A stretch of 64,000 nucleotides of DNA from Verrucomicrobiales bacterium. Its GTDB lineage: Bacteria > Verrucomicrobiota > Verrucomicrobiia > Limisphaerales > UBA11358. The position numbers and the translations under genes are program-made. A model generated the notes under the pieces. The model was not told the DNA's origin and made no database searches. It saw only the letters and a program-made list of their open reading frames with translations. Location: assembly GCA_028712475.1 (NCBI GenBank), contig JAQTQB010000001.1, positions 248,001 to 312,000 of the forward strand. Direction: 5' to 3'. Within the stretch, counting starts at the first letter, position 1, and each line of letters starts with the position of its first letter. Below are positions 1 through 9,698 of this stretch, in pieces.

Positions 1-26
1 CAATCTGCTTCCATGCAAGAGTAGCA

Positions 27-1748
27 ATGACTCGCTGGGCAAAACAGAATGTTAACGCATGGTTCGTAGTCGCGAGCCTGCTGGTCGTTGCAAATCAACT
101 CCACGCCCAAGGCACTGCATTCACTTATCAAGGGCGGCTGCAAAGCGGGACGAATGTCGCGAACGGCAGTTACGACCTCACGTTTAGCGTTTGGAACAAC
201 TCCGTTGGTCCTTCACAAGTCGGAAATACTTTCACCAACGTAGCCACGAGCGTTGCGAACGGGCTTTTCACCGTCACGCTGGATTGTGGCACCGGCATTT
301 TCGACGGCAATCCACGCTGGCTGGAAATCGGAGTGCGAACGAATGGCAGTGGTGCGTTCACAACGCTTTCACCGCGCCAGCCGTTGACGGCGTCGCCGTA
401 TGCGATTTATGCGGGCGGAGTGAGTGCGACGGGCATCAGCGGAACAATTCCGGCAGGCAACATCGCCGCTGGAACAATCACGTCGAACATGCTCGCTGCG
501 GGCGCAGCGGCTGCGAACTTGGCGGTTAGCGGGCAAGCCGCTGTGCCGTCCGGCGGAGTAGTTCTTTCCAGCAGCGACAGTGATACCAATCTCATCGCCA
601 CGGGTTACACGAAGATCGGGGGCTACGTCAGCGCACCAAATCTTTGGCAACAACGGGCGACAAGTCCTGCTTTGGCTGGGCGTGGAGGTCATGCCGCCGT
701 CTGGACTGGCAGCAAGATGATCGTTTGGGGCGGATACTGCGGGAACGAGAGCCCAAGTTCTCAGTTCAGTGATGGCGGTTGTTACGATCCGATCTCTGAC
801 TCTTGGATCGCAGTGTCAACGAATGGAGCGCCCCTCGGTCGCGTGTCTTTCACCACAGTTTGGACTGGAAGTGAAATGATTATTTGGAGCGGTTACACGT
901 TTTACACTGTTTACAACTTCTTCAACGACGGGTCGCGGTATAATCCAGTCTCAGTCAATTGGGCTGCGGTGACAACCAACAACGCCCCATCGCCACGTTC
1001 CAAACATACCGCTGTGTGGACTGGCACTGAAATGATCGTCTGGGGAGGTTTCTTTGCGACCGGCGCTGGATTCCAATACTCGGTTCTTGCTGATGGCGCT
1101 CGCTATAATCCGGTTTTGAATACTTGGACTCAAATGACCACCAACGGCGCTCCGACCGCACGGTTTGATCACACGGCGGTGTGGACGGGCAGTGAGATGA
1201 TAGTTTGGGGCGGCCAAAACGGCAATGGATCAGGGCTAAATGATGGCAAGCGCTATAATCCTGTAACTGACACGTGGTCGCCAATGAGTTCCACAAATGT
1301 TTTACCAGGCCGGTCACGTCACACGGCGGTTTGGACAGGCAGCGAAATGATCGTTTGGGGCGGGTTCAGCGGTGGTGGGCCTTATGAGCAATCGGGGGGC
1401 CGCTATAATCCGGCCACAGACAGTTGGTCAGTCACCGATAACACATTTGCTCCTACTGGCCGGGTCAAACATTCTGCACTCTGGACTGGTCGTGAGATGA
1501 TTGTTTGGGGCGGCGAGTGCGCCAATCCAGTCCCTCAATGTAACGACGGTGGAAGCTATGATCCAGTATCCAACACTTGGACGCCGGTCACGACCGCACC
1601 TCGCGCACCGACTTGGCGCGTGGATCACTCTGCGGTCTGGACAGGCAACGATATGATAATCTTTGGCGGATTCGGCGGAGCAGGGTGCTCTAGCGATACT
1701 TGGTCCTGCACTGCGCCGAAGCTGCTGTATCTATATTTGAAACCCTGA
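27..1748 (+). CDS. Secreted Kelch-repeat protein
   Basis: A 573-residue protein with a signal peptide (hydrophobic segment about residues 12-26, then AQG). After it comes the 'TAFTYQGRL' segment often seen at the N-terminus of secreted proteins in Verrucomicrobiota and Planctomycetota. From about residue 210 to the end there are about seven Kelch-type repeats with the recurring core 'HTAVWTGSEMIVWGG', which should fold as a beta-propeller. The function is unknown; binding or surface display is an inference. No PEP-CTERM or other sorting tail is visible, since the protein ends in KLLYLYLKP. The ATG at 27 is the first in frame and is followed by a good signal peptide. The frame upstream is open to the window edge, so a longer N-terminus cannot be excluded. 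Confidence 0.85.
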   Translation: MTRWAKQNVNAWFVVASLLVVANQLHAQGTAFTYQGRLQSGTNVANGSYDLTFSVWNNSVGPSQVGNTFTNVATSVANGLFTVTLDCGTGIFDGNPRWLEIGVRTNGSGAFTTLSPRQPLTASPYAIYAGGVSATGISGTIPAGNIAAGTITSNMLAAGAAAANLAVSGQAAVPSGGVVLSSSDSDTNLIATGYTKIGGYVSAPNLWQQRATSPALAGRGGHAAVWTGSKMIVWGGYCGNESPSSQFSDGGCYDPISDSWIAVSTNGAPLGRVSFTTVWTGSEMIIWSGYTFYTVYNFFNDGSRYNPVSVNWAAVTTNNAPSPRSKHTAVWTGTEMIVWGGFFATGAGFQYSVLADGARYNPVLNTWTQMTTNGAPTARFDHTAVWTGSEMIVWGGQNGNGSGLNDGKRYNPVTDTWSPMSSTNVLPGRSRHTAVWTGSEMIVWGGFSGGGPYEQSGGRYNPATDSWSVTDNTFAPTGRVKHSALWTGREMIVWGGECANPVPQCNDGGSYDPVSNTWTPVTTAPRAPTWRVDHSAVWTGNDMIIFGGFGGAGCSSDTWSCTAPKLLYLYLKP

Positions 1749-2451
1749 GTCGTAAAGCGACTGTTAAGGCGCGGCGTTCACGCAGAACGTCCGCAATGAT
1801 TTCCAGCGTCATTCCTCTGCGGTGCAAAATTTGTGGTTTGAACCTCCCGCATCCCGGCCTTCCCCCAAGGAGAAGGAGAATTGTTCGCCGTCTTTTTTGA
1901 AAAATCGAGCGACGGAATTTGCCGGACGGTCAGCCGTAAAACCGGAAATCGTGATTACGCAAATCCTCTCCTGAAAGGGAGAAGATACAGGTGAGGGCGG
2001 GCGTTCCCACAAACTTCATCGCCCCCCCCGGAGCGCGGATTGTCCCAATCCACAGCGTGTGACAATTCCAATCCGTTTGGAAAAATTTCAGGCGTTCAGG
2101 TCTGGCGCAGCCGCTGCGAGTTGGGACAACTCGCGCTCCGCTCCCAATCCCCAGCGCCGTTTGGACATTGCTGTGGCCGGGGACGGCCACACTCCGCCGT
2201 CAATCTTGTAGGAGACGAGGTGACGAGACTCATTTCAAATCCGGGGTTTTAGTCAGAGCCTCCTCACCCGCCTTCACTGTGCCATGGCGCGGCAAGCGTC
2301 GTCTCCTGCAATTACAGCAACGACCGCCTTGATTCGTCCCAACGGGGCAGCCCGACAATGGCCCGGCGTTTCAACGCCGGAGTGCTGGCGCACGGCCACC
2401 AGTCCCACCAGGACGGCTGAACGGACGGCGCGGCTTCGTCGCATTGTCCGG
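1749..2451. repeat. Gene-poor spacer with degenerate palindromic repeats
   Basis: No convincing gene is seen. The stretch holds degenerate copies of two intergenic repeat types found elsewhere in the window: CCC-AAGGAGAAGG-type sequence near 1850-1880 and 1965-2000, and a pair of the 24-bp REP-like element at 2209-2232 and, inverted and decayed, 2257-2273. Short GC-rich inverted repeats continue to about 2400. Confidence 0.6.
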
Positions 2452-2820
2452 TCAAGGAAAGCTCAACCGGAGCAGCGCAAAGTCGGGTTCGTGGACTGCC
2501 GGGTCGTTGATCGGGCGGAGCGGCATGACTGGCAGCAGGGATGGCGGCACCAACTCTTGTGGATTCCGCGCCGACGGCACGGACGGGTCGAGCATGTCCC
2601 ATGTCTCTTGCGGCATGACGCAATCCACAAACAGGCCGGTAAGCTGCAGGTTTGACCCAAGCTCCAACTGGGGTTCCGCATTCATTTCCAAGGTGATGCG
2701 CGCGGTGGAATTTGTGAGCATCTCCTGATAGAACGACGCAGATTCATCCTGCACCGGAGCCGCCCCGGCAATCACAACACCGGCAGCGAACAACACTAAA
2801 CTATTGCGAACTCCTCTCAT
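2452..2820 (-). CDS. Small secreted protein, unknown function
   Basis: A 122-residue protein with a clear N-terminal signal sequence (MRGVRNSLVLFAAGVVIAGA) followed by a mostly acidic, proline-containing mature part. I recognise no domain. The ATG at 2820 is preferred; a TTG two codons earlier is possible. It lies just upstream of nothing on its own strand and is separated from glmM by about 40 bp, with glmM ending upstream of it, so it could be the last gene of the glmM transcript. Export is supported by the sequence; any role is unknown. Confidence 0.55.
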   Translation of the reverse strand: MRGVRNSLVLFAAGVVIAGAAPVQDESASFYQEMLTNSTARITLEMNAEPQLELGSNLQLTGLFVDCVMPQETWDMLDPSVPSARNPQELVPPSLLPVMPLRPINDPAVHEPDFALLRLSFP

Positions 2821-2861
2821 GAACAAAACCTAGGCCTGTCCGCTGGATTGTCAAACGCCGG

Positions 2862-4244
2862 TCAAACCCCAATCTGCTTCTGAATCGCCCCGCAGATTTT
2901 TTCGGACCACGTTTTTAATTTCGCGGCGTCGCGGCCTTCCACGAGCAGGCGCACTTTCGGTTCCGTGCCGGAATACCGCAGCAGCAAACGTCCGCCTTGC
3001 GCGGACAATTCCTTTTCCGCGTCGGCCACGAGCTGGTTCACGCCGTCCAATTGCTCGAACGGCTTTTTCTCGCGCACTTTCACGTTGGTCACGAGCTGCG
3101 GAAAACGCGTCCAGCATTTCGCGAGCTGCGAGAGCGGCGTGTCTTTCGCCTTCATGATTCGCAGAATTTGCAGCGCGGCCACGAGGCCGTCGCCAGTGCT
3201 GGCGTAGTCGCGGAAAATCAGATGCCCGCTCTGCTCGCCGCCGAAGTTGAGTCCGTCACGCAGCATGGCATCAATCACATTTTTGTCGCCCACGGGCGTG
3301 CGGAGCATTTTGCCGCCGGCATTTTTGATGGCGGCTTCCAGGCCGGCGTTGCTCATCACGGTCGCGACGAGGGTGTCTTTGGCGAGCGATTTTTCCGTGA
3401 GCATCTCCAGCGCGGCGATGGCCATGATGTCATCGCCGTCAATCAGGTTGCCCTTTTCGTCGCAGAGCAGCACGCGGTCGGCGTCGCCATCGTGCGCGAT
3501 GCCGATGTGCGCGCCGCACTCGACGACTTTCTTGCACATGGCTTCCGGGTGCATGGAGCCGCAGTTTTCGTTGATGTTTTTGCCGTCGGGCTGGTTGTTG
3601 AAAACGGTGACCTCCGCGCCGAGTTCCCGGAGAACGCAGGGCGAGGATTTGTAGGCCGCGCCGTGGCCGCAGTCCAAAACAATCTTCATGCCTTCGAGCG
3701 TGAGGCCGCGCGGAAAGCTGGCCTTGGCGTATTCGATATAGCGGCCCAGCGCGTCATCAATGCGGACGGCCTTGCCGATCTCATCAGCGGAGGGACGGAC
3801 ATTTTCAATCTCACCGGTGAACACCAGGTTTTCAATTTCGCCCTCGATCTTGTCATCAAGCTTGTAGCCGTCCGCGCGGAAAAATTTGATGCCGTTGTCC
3901 GTGTAAGGATTGTGCGAGGCGGTGATGACGATGCCGGCATCGGCGCGCAGACTGCGGGTCGCGTAAGCCACGCCCGGAGTAGGGAGCGGCCCGATGAACA
4001 GAACATCCACGCCCATCGAGAGGATGCCGGAGCTGATGGCGTTCTCCAGCATGTAGCCGGAAAGCCGCGTGTCTTTGCCGATGACGATCTTGTGCTTGCC
4101 GCGCCCGCGCGACTGGCGCTCGAGGTTTTTGAAGACGTGGGCGGCGGCGCGTCCGAGCTTCAGAGCGGTCTCGGCGGTAACGGGCTCGATGTTCGCCGTG
4201 CCGCGCACGCCGTCCGTGCCGAAAATTTTCTTTGGATTGCTCAT
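2862..4244 (-). CDS. glmM: Phosphoglucosamine mutase
   Basis: Converts glucosamine-6-phosphate to glucosamine-1-phosphate, on the way to UDP-GlcNAc for peptidoglycan and surface glycans. The 460-residue length fits the family. The N-terminus has FGTDGVRG, the phosphoserine loop TASHNPYTDNG has its catalytic serine at residue 110, the metal loop DGDADR lies at 252-257, and the C-terminal phosphate-binding loop RYSGTEPKVR is present. The start codon overlaps the stop of the upstream ybbR-like gene by 4 bp, which indicates translational coupling. The order cdaA-ybbR-glmM is the classical c-di-AMP operon known from Firmicutes, where GlmM can bind and inhibit CdaA. No clear Shine-Dalgarno sequence precedes the start. 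Confidence 0.96.
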   Translation of the reverse strand: MSNPKKIFGTDGVRGTANIEPVTAETALKLGRAAAHVFKNLERQSRGRGKHKIVIGKDTRLSGYMLENAISSGILSMGVDVLFIGPLPTPGVAYATRSLRADAGIVITASHNPYTDNGIKFFRADGYKLDDKIEGEIENLVFTGEIENVRPSADEIGKAVRIDDALGRYIEYAKASFPRGLTLEGMKIVLDCGHGAAYKSSPCVLRELGAEVTVFNNQPDGKNINENCGSMHPEAMCKKVVECGAHIGIAHDGDADRVLLCDEKGNLIDGDDIMAIAALEMLTEKSLAKDTLVATVMSNAGLEAAIKNAGGKMLRTPVGDKNVIDAMLRDGLNFGGEQSGHLIFRDYASTGDGLVAALQILRIMKAKDTPLSQLAKCWTRFPQLVTNVKVREKKPFEQLDGVNQLVADAEKELSAQGGRLLLRYSGTEPKVRLLVEGRDAAKLKTWSEKICGAIQKQIGV

Positions 4245-4648
4245 GGTTTATTATCGCTTTGAGGCGGAAACAGCACGCCGACTTCCGGCGGATCCACGCT
4301 CACGAGCGTCACGCCGGGCGGGGTGGAAACCTCCACGCGCCGCTTCAAATTGCGCGCGGCGGTGATGTCCGTAAGGTTCACGACCGCGTGGATCTGGTTT
4401 GCCTGCAACACCGCCATGACTTCCGCCGCGCCGCTGACCTTGACCGCCACCGTGCCGGGCAGGACGCGGAAATCGCGCACGTCTGACGCGGAGGAAACGA
4501 CCAGCACCGGCACGCTGCCATACGTCAGCGGGACGCCGGCAACAACCGACGTCGGAACCGCCGTCTTATGGACGGTCAGCCAGATGGCCACCGCCAAAAA
4601 CACGGAAAATAATTTCCACCAAAAATCTTTTGTGATCCAGTCGCGCAT
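4241..4648 (-). CDS. YbbR-domain protein, CdaR-like
   Basis: A 135-residue protein with one N-terminal membrane anchor (about residues 9-25) and a single YbbR-type beta domain after it. Canonical CdaR proteins have several YbbR repeats, so this is a short form. By position between cdaA and glmM it is the likely extracytoplasmic regulator of the diadenylate cyclase. It overlaps glmM by 4 bp and follows cdaA by 12 bp. The call rests on weak sequence similarity and very strong context. Confidence 0.8.
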   Translation of the reverse strand: MRDWITKDFWWKLFSVFLAVAIWLTVHKTAVPTSVVAGVPLTYGSVPVLVVSSASDVRDFRVLPGTVAVKVSGAAEVMAVLQANQIHAVVNLTDITAARNLKRRVEVSTPPGVTLVSVDPPEVGVLFPPQSDNKP

Positions 4649-4660
4649 CGTCGTGAAAGT

Positions 4661-5542
4661 TTAGCTCTTTTTTACGGGATTTTTTACCGCCGGGCGCGGT
4701 TCGTGTTTGATGATGACCGGCGCGCCGGGCCGGTGGCGTTCGCCGAACCGTTTGCGGAACCATTCAACGACGCCGCGCGATTTATCGGGCTGCACCAGCA
4801 CCGAGGTCAAAAACGCGCGGAGCTCCTCCAGCGTCACGTTGCGCACGAGCTGGCCCTTGTAGGCGTGCGAAATCATGCCGGTCTCCTCGGACACGACGAC
4901 GATGACGGCGTCGGTCTCCTCGCTCAAACCGATCGCCGCGCGATGCCGCGTGCCGAGCGACTTGTTCAAGTCCGACCGCTGCGTCAGCGGGAAAATGCAC
5001 GCCGCCAGGGCGATGCGGTCGCCCTTCAAAATCACGCCGCCGTCGTGGACCGCGTTGTTCGGGAAAAAGATCGTCTCGAGCATTTCCGGCGTCGCGTCGC
5101 AATCCACCGGCACGCCGGACTCGACGACCTCCTGGAGCTGGATGGATTGCTCGACCGCGATGAGCGCGCCGATCTTCACCTCGGAAAGACGTTCGCAGGT
5201 CTGGATGATGACTTCGATGCTTTCGCGCTGCTCGCTGGCGCTGGCGAAAAGCGGCAGGTTTCCCAGCTCGGCCAGCATCCGGCGCAGTTCCGGCTGGAAA
5301 ATGATGATGACCGCCACCGCGAAGAATGCCGAGAACGTGCCGAGCAGCCAGCGCAGCACCTGCAGATCCAAAATCGTCGTCGTGAAGGCCAGAGCAATCA
5401 GAACGATGGCGAAGCCGATGACAACCGGCCAGCCGCGCGTGCCGCGCAAGAAGCGCGACGCGAAATAGATGACGACCGCGAGGATTAAAATTTCCAACGC
5501 GGGACGCCATAAATCCTGGATGTGAAACAAATCGGGCATCAA
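4661..5542 (-). CDS. cdaA: Diadenylate cyclase, membrane-bound
   Basis: Makes cyclic di-AMP from two ATP. The 293-residue protein starts with three hydrophobic membrane segments (about residues 16-33, 38-56, 66-82) followed by a DisA_N cyclase domain. The two active-site motifs are visible: HDGG at 166-169, where the family usually has DGA, and RHR at 199-201 within GTRHRAAIG. The start overlaps the end of folP by 4 bp, so folP, cdaA, ybbR and glmM are probably one transcript. c-di-AMP usually controls potassium and osmolyte balance and cell-wall homeostasis; that role here is inferred. Confidence 0.93.
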   Translation of the reverse strand: MMPDLFHIQDLWRPALEILILAVVIYFASRFLRGTRGWPVVIGFAIVLIALAFTTTILDLQVLRWLLGTFSAFFAVAVIIIFQPELRRMLAELGNLPLFASASEQRESIEVIIQTCERLSEVKIGALIAVEQSIQLQEVVESGVPVDCDATPEMLETIFFPNNAVHDGGVILKGDRIALAACIFPLTQRSDLNKSLGTRHRAAIGLSEETDAVIVVVSEETGMISHAYKGQLVRNVTLEELRAFLTSVLVQPDKSRGVVEWFRKRFGERHRPGAPVIIKHEPRPAVKNPVKKS

Positions 5543-6387
5543 ATTTTCTTTCGGGCCAGCACCGCTTCCGCCATTCGCACGGCCTGGACGGTTTCCGCGA
5601 CATCATGCGTGCGGATGAACTGCACGCCGGCCTCGACCGCCAGAATCGCACAGGCCAGCGACGCGGGCAACCGTTCATCCACTGCCGCGCCCAGCAAATT
5701 TCCGATGAACGATTTGCGCGAGACGCCAATCAGCAATGGCCGCTGCAACTTTGTAAAACTCCGCAGGTTCGCGAGCAACTGCAAATTATGCTCCGGCGTC
5801 TTGCCGAAGCCGATGCCCGCGTCCAGCACGACCTGTCCGGGCATGATGCCGGCGCTGTTCAACAAGGTTCCCATCCGCTCCTGGAAAAATTCACCGACCT
5901 CGCGGACAACGTCGGTATAAACCGGGTTTTGCTGCATCGTCTGCGGCTCACCTTGCGCGTGCATGCAGATGTAACCGGCTTCAAATTCCGCCACGGTTTT
6001 CCACAGCTCGTTCTTGTCATGATGGGCGGCCACATCGTTGACGATGCTTGCGCCGGCCTGCAACGCCGCCGCCGCCACGGCAGGCTTCGTCGTATCAATC
6101 GAAATCGGGATTTTAATCTGCGCCAGCTTTTGGATGACCGGAATCACGCGGCGCAGTTCCTCGGCCTCGCTGACCGGCTGCGCGCCGGGCCGCGTGGATT
6201 CGCCGCCGATGTCGAGAATTTCGGCACCCTGCTCCACAAGTTTCAGCGCATGAGCCACGGCGGCGGCGGGATCCAGAAATTTTCCACCGTCGGAAAAAGA
6301 ATCCGGCGTGACGTTCACGACGCCCATGACAAGCGCCGGGCGCGGGAAAACGAATTCAAATTGGCGGGCGCGGAAAAGCACATCCAA
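5539..6387 (-). CDS. folP: Dihydropteroate synthase
   Basis: Condenses dihydropterin pyrophosphate with p-aminobenzoate in folate synthesis. The TIM-barrel motifs are intact: MGVVNVTPDSFSDGG near the N-terminus, DIGGESTRPGA, SIDTTKPAVA, VNDVAA, and the C-terminal ILAVEAGVQFIRTHDV. Length is 282 residues, as expected. The best start is a TTG at 6387; no ATG lies upstream in frame before a stop, and the next ATG is inside the first conserved strand. The TTG is formed by the last base-pair step of a run of 7-bp repeats that occupies the whole leader, and no Shine-Dalgarno sequence is visible. It heads the folP-cdaA-ybbR-glmM operon. Confidence 0.93.
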   Translation of the reverse strand: MDVLFRARQFEFVFPRPALVMGVVNVTPDSFSDGGKFLDPAAAVAHALKLVEQGAEILDIGGESTRPGAQPVSEAEELRRVIPVIQKLAQIKIPISIDTTKPAVAAAALQAGASIVNDVAAHHDKNELWKTVAEFEAGYICMHAQGEPQTMQQNPVYTDVVREVGEFFQERMGTLLNSAGIMPGQVVLDAGIGFGKTPEHNLQLLANLRSFTKLQRPLLIGVSRKSFIGNLLGAAVDERLPASLACAILAVEAGVQFIRTHDVAETVQAVRMAEAVLARKKI

Positions 6388-6472
6388 GGATGAAGGATGA
6401 AGGATGAAGGATGAAGCATTTATTTGACCGTCATCCGCACTGCCAGCGTTTCATCCTTCATCTTTCATCCTT
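6386..6472. repeat. Heptamer-armed inverted repeat (unit AAGGATG)
   Basis: The left arm has four perfect copies of AAGGATG (6386-6413). The right arm has CATCCTT, CATCTTT, CATCCTT (6452-6472) and a decayed fourth unit. The arms are reverse complements and could pair into a stem around a loop of about 38 bases. The left arm runs straight into the folP start codon. It belongs to the heptamer family described in the findings. Confidence 0.85.
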
Positions 6473-6485
6473 CAAAATTTAGCTT

Positions 6486-7430
<945 letters not shown>

Positions 7431-7434
7431 GATG

Positions 7435-7511
7435 CTAAATCGTTAAATTGTTAAACTGTCAGAGCTTTGAAGGTTATTGAAACGATCCGACGATTCAACG
7501 ATTAAACGACG
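7435..7511. repeat. Octamer-armed inverted repeat
   Basis: The left arm is CGTTAAAT, TGTTAAAC and a partial unit (7435-7460). The right arm is ACGATCCG, ACGATTCA, ACGATTAA and ACGACG (7482-7511). The reverse complement of the right arm reads CGTTTAAT-like, matching the left arm. Layout and position, starting five bases above a TTG start codon, are like the heptamer elements but the period is 8. Confidence 0.65.
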
Positions 7512-7519
7512 TGATGAAC

Positions 7520-8923
7520 TCATTTCGCGCCAGTGCCGCGCAGGACGGCGGGGATGGTCAGGATCAAAATTTTCACGTCAAGCCAGAGCGTCCAGTTGTC
7601 AATGTATTCGAGGTCGAGGCGCACCCATTCCTTGAAGTCGGAAATCCGGCTGCGCCCGCTGACCTGCCAGAGACAGGTGAGGCCGGGCTTGACGCTCAAC
7701 CGGCGGCGATGGGCGAGGTTCTCGAAGCGCTTGACCTCGTCCACTGGCAGGGGACGCGGGCCGACCAGGCTCATCTCGCCGCGCAGGACATTCCAGAGCT
7801 GCGGCAGTTCATCAAGGCTGTATTTGCGGAGGAATCTTCCGATGGGCGTCACGCGCGGGTCGTTGGTGACCTTGAAGACCGGGCCGGTCATTTCGTTCAT
7901 GGCTTCGAGCTCGTGTTTGAACTGCTCGGCGTTCGTGACCATGGTGCGGAATTTGTAAAGCGTGAAGGGCGCGCCGCTCATCCCGGAACGTTGCTGCCGG
8001 AAAAAAACGGGGCCGGGCGTGGTGAACTTGATCACGGCGGCAATGATCAAGAACAGCGGCGCGGAAAGCACCAGCAAAACAAACGCGCCAAAAAAATCCA
8101 TGAGCAGTTTGACAAGGCTTTGCCACCCGGCTTCGGGCGCGGTGCGGAAAATGAGCAAGGGGCGCCCGAGCAGTTCGTCCAGGCTGGTGCGGGAAATGTC
8201 GGTGCTGAAAAAATCGGCGATCAGCCAGACTTCGATGCCTTCCAACTCGCAGGCGCGGATGACATATTCGACCTGCTCGAAGTTGGTGTGCTTGGCGCTC
8301 AAGACGACGCCGAAGATGGAATGGTCATGGAGCATTTTGACAATCTGCTGCACGGGCGTTTCGACCAGGTTAAGTTCGGCGGCTATCTCGACGCCTTCGC
8401 TGGTGTGGTGCAGCAAATCCTTCCGCATCCGGATGATTTCCCGTTCCGTGCCGACGAGGATGAAGCGGCGGCTGGATTGCGACTGGGCCATCCGGCTGTG
8501 CAACGCCCACCGCACCAGTTCCTCCTTCGCATAAACGAGACTGAAGCTGATGAGGCCGAAAAACACCATCATCGCGCGCGGGGTGACGATGTGGAGCGCA
8601 AACATCGCCAGCACCAGGCCGAAGGTTGTGATGAGGCAGCCTTTGAGCAGCGGCCAGATTACGCCGAGGCGCGAACCCAGCGGCGGACGGCTGTAAAAAC
8701 CCTGTGATTCAAGGATGAGCGGCGCGGCGGGAATCAGCGCGGCATAAAGCCAGACGAGCTTGTCCGGATCAAGCGTCACGCTGTCAATCGGCGGCAGGTT
8801 GAACCATGCGATGATTTGCGGATCGCCGCGCAATGCATACGCAATCCAGAAACTGCTCGCAAACAGGCCGGCATCCACGATCTGGTGGATTTGGGTTCGG
8901 ATCTGCCGGGCGCGTCGTAACAT
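7520..8923 (-). CDS. Polyprenyl-phosphate sugar-1-phosphate transferase (WcaJ/PssY type)
   Basis: Starts polysaccharide assembly by moving a sugar-1-phosphate from a nucleotide sugar to undecaprenyl phosphate. The 467-residue protein has four or five N-terminal membrane segments, a central Rossmann-like CoA-binding part (RRFILVGTEREIIRMRK), a further membrane segment near residue 280 (DFFGAFVLLVLSAPLFLIIA), and the C-terminal Bac_transf domain. The latter has PGPVFFRQQRSG, LYKFRTM, FLRKYSLDELPQLWNVL, MSLVGPRP and KPGLTCLWQVSGR. It is probably the priming enzyme of the exosortase-associated polysaccharide. The sugar specificity cannot be read from sequence alone. Confidence 0.94.
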   Translation of the reverse strand: MLRRARQIRTQIHQIVDAGLFASSFWIAYALRGDPQIIAWFNLPPIDSVTLDPDKLVWLYAALIPAAPLILESQGFYSRPPLGSRLGVIWPLLKGCLITTFGLVLAMFALHIVTPRAMMVFFGLISFSLVYAKEELVRWALHSRMAQSQSSRRFILVGTEREIIRMRKDLLHHTSEGVEIAAELNLVETPVQQIVKMLHDHSIFGVVLSAKHTNFEQVEYVIRACELEGIEVWLIADFFSTDISRTSLDELLGRPLLIFRTAPEAGWQSLVKLLMDFFGAFVLLVLSAPLFLIIAAVIKFTTPGPVFFRQQRSGMSGAPFTLYKFRTMVTNAEQFKHELEAMNEMTGPVFKVTNDPRVTPIGRFLRKYSLDELPQLWNVLRGEMSLVGPRPLPVDEVKRFENLAHRRRLSVKPGLTCLWQVSGRSRISDFKEWVRLDLEYIDNWTLWLDVKILILTIPAVLRGTGAK

Positions 8924-8984
8924 GGTTTTTTTAGTTTTTCAGCGGAGACACGATAAACAAAGCAGGCGGAAATTCAATGACGGT

Positions 8985-9698
8985 TCACCGGCCGGCCGGG
9001 GCCATTTGAAATTCCGGCACGGAATGGGCGATCAGGTCTTTCATCTGCTCAAACGTCGCGTCTTCCTGGCCGGGCGCGCACATCGCAAAATACGCCACGT
9101 AAGCCCAGCGTTGCAGGATGCCGGTGCGCAGCAGGTCGCGCCCCAGCCACCACATCCGCTCGTAATTGTCCGTCGTCTGCTGGCCGTCCGCAACGAACCA
9201 GAAGACATAAAGCCCGCTGACTTCGTGTTTCCGCCCGTCGGGCGTCTGATAAGAGTTGCCGATGATCCATCTGGCCACGGGCAGTTGATAACTTTGCGGG
9301 CCGGCCACCGAAATGTTCACCACCGATTTTTCCTTGATGGCCCAGCCCTGGCCGGGCAGGCAGTATTCCGGCTTGTGGATGCTCGTGCGGTCCGCGCCCA
9401 TGAGAATGACCGTGTTGTTGATTTGCAGGCCGTTGGTGGCGGTGTAGAGCCGCCCCGCATAACTCGTGTCCTTGGGCAGATAATTCACAACGATCTCCGG
9501 CTCCGGCATGTTTGTGGAGGTGAAATCCAGCACGCGTTCCGGCAGTTGGATGTCCATCATCACATTGCCGGGAATCGCCACGGCCTTGATGCCCGGCTTG
9601 CCGAGTTTCTGGTTCGCCCGCAGCCACGTCAACGACCCCGCCGTCCCCGCCATCAAAACGAGCGCGACCACCAGCATCAGCCACTTTTGATTTTTCAT
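8985..9698 (-). CDS. Exosortase-associated EpsI-family protein (DUF3485)
   Basis: A 237-residue protein with one N-terminal membrane anchor (about residues 7-26) and an extracytoplasmic domain of the EpsI type. The motifs HKPEYCLPGQGW and a nearby RWIIGN match the family, which accompanies or is fused to exosortases in polysaccharide loci. Its exact role is unknown; it is thought to support export or assembly of the polymer or processing of sorted proteins. Its ATG overlaps the exosortase stop by 4 bp, so the two are translationally coupled. Confidence 0.88.
   Translation of the reverse strand: MKNQKWLMLVVALVLMAGTAGSLTWLRANQKLGKPGIKAVAIPGNVMMDIQLPERVLDFTSTNMPEPEIVVNYLPKDTSYAGRLYTATNGLQINNTVILMGADRTSIHKPEYCLPGQGWAIKEKSVVNISVAGPQSYQLPVARWIIGNSYQTPDGRKHEVSGLYVFWFVADGQQTTDNYERMWWLGRDLLRTGILQRWAYVAYFAMCAPGQEDATFEQMKDLIAHSVPEFQMAPAGR

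Noticed and set aside
2997-4262. Long open frame (421 codons) on the plus strand opposite glmM
   Set aside because: It is antisense to a well-conserved gene. Its His/Arg/Val-rich composition is what the reverse strand of GC-rich codons gives, and no domain is seen.
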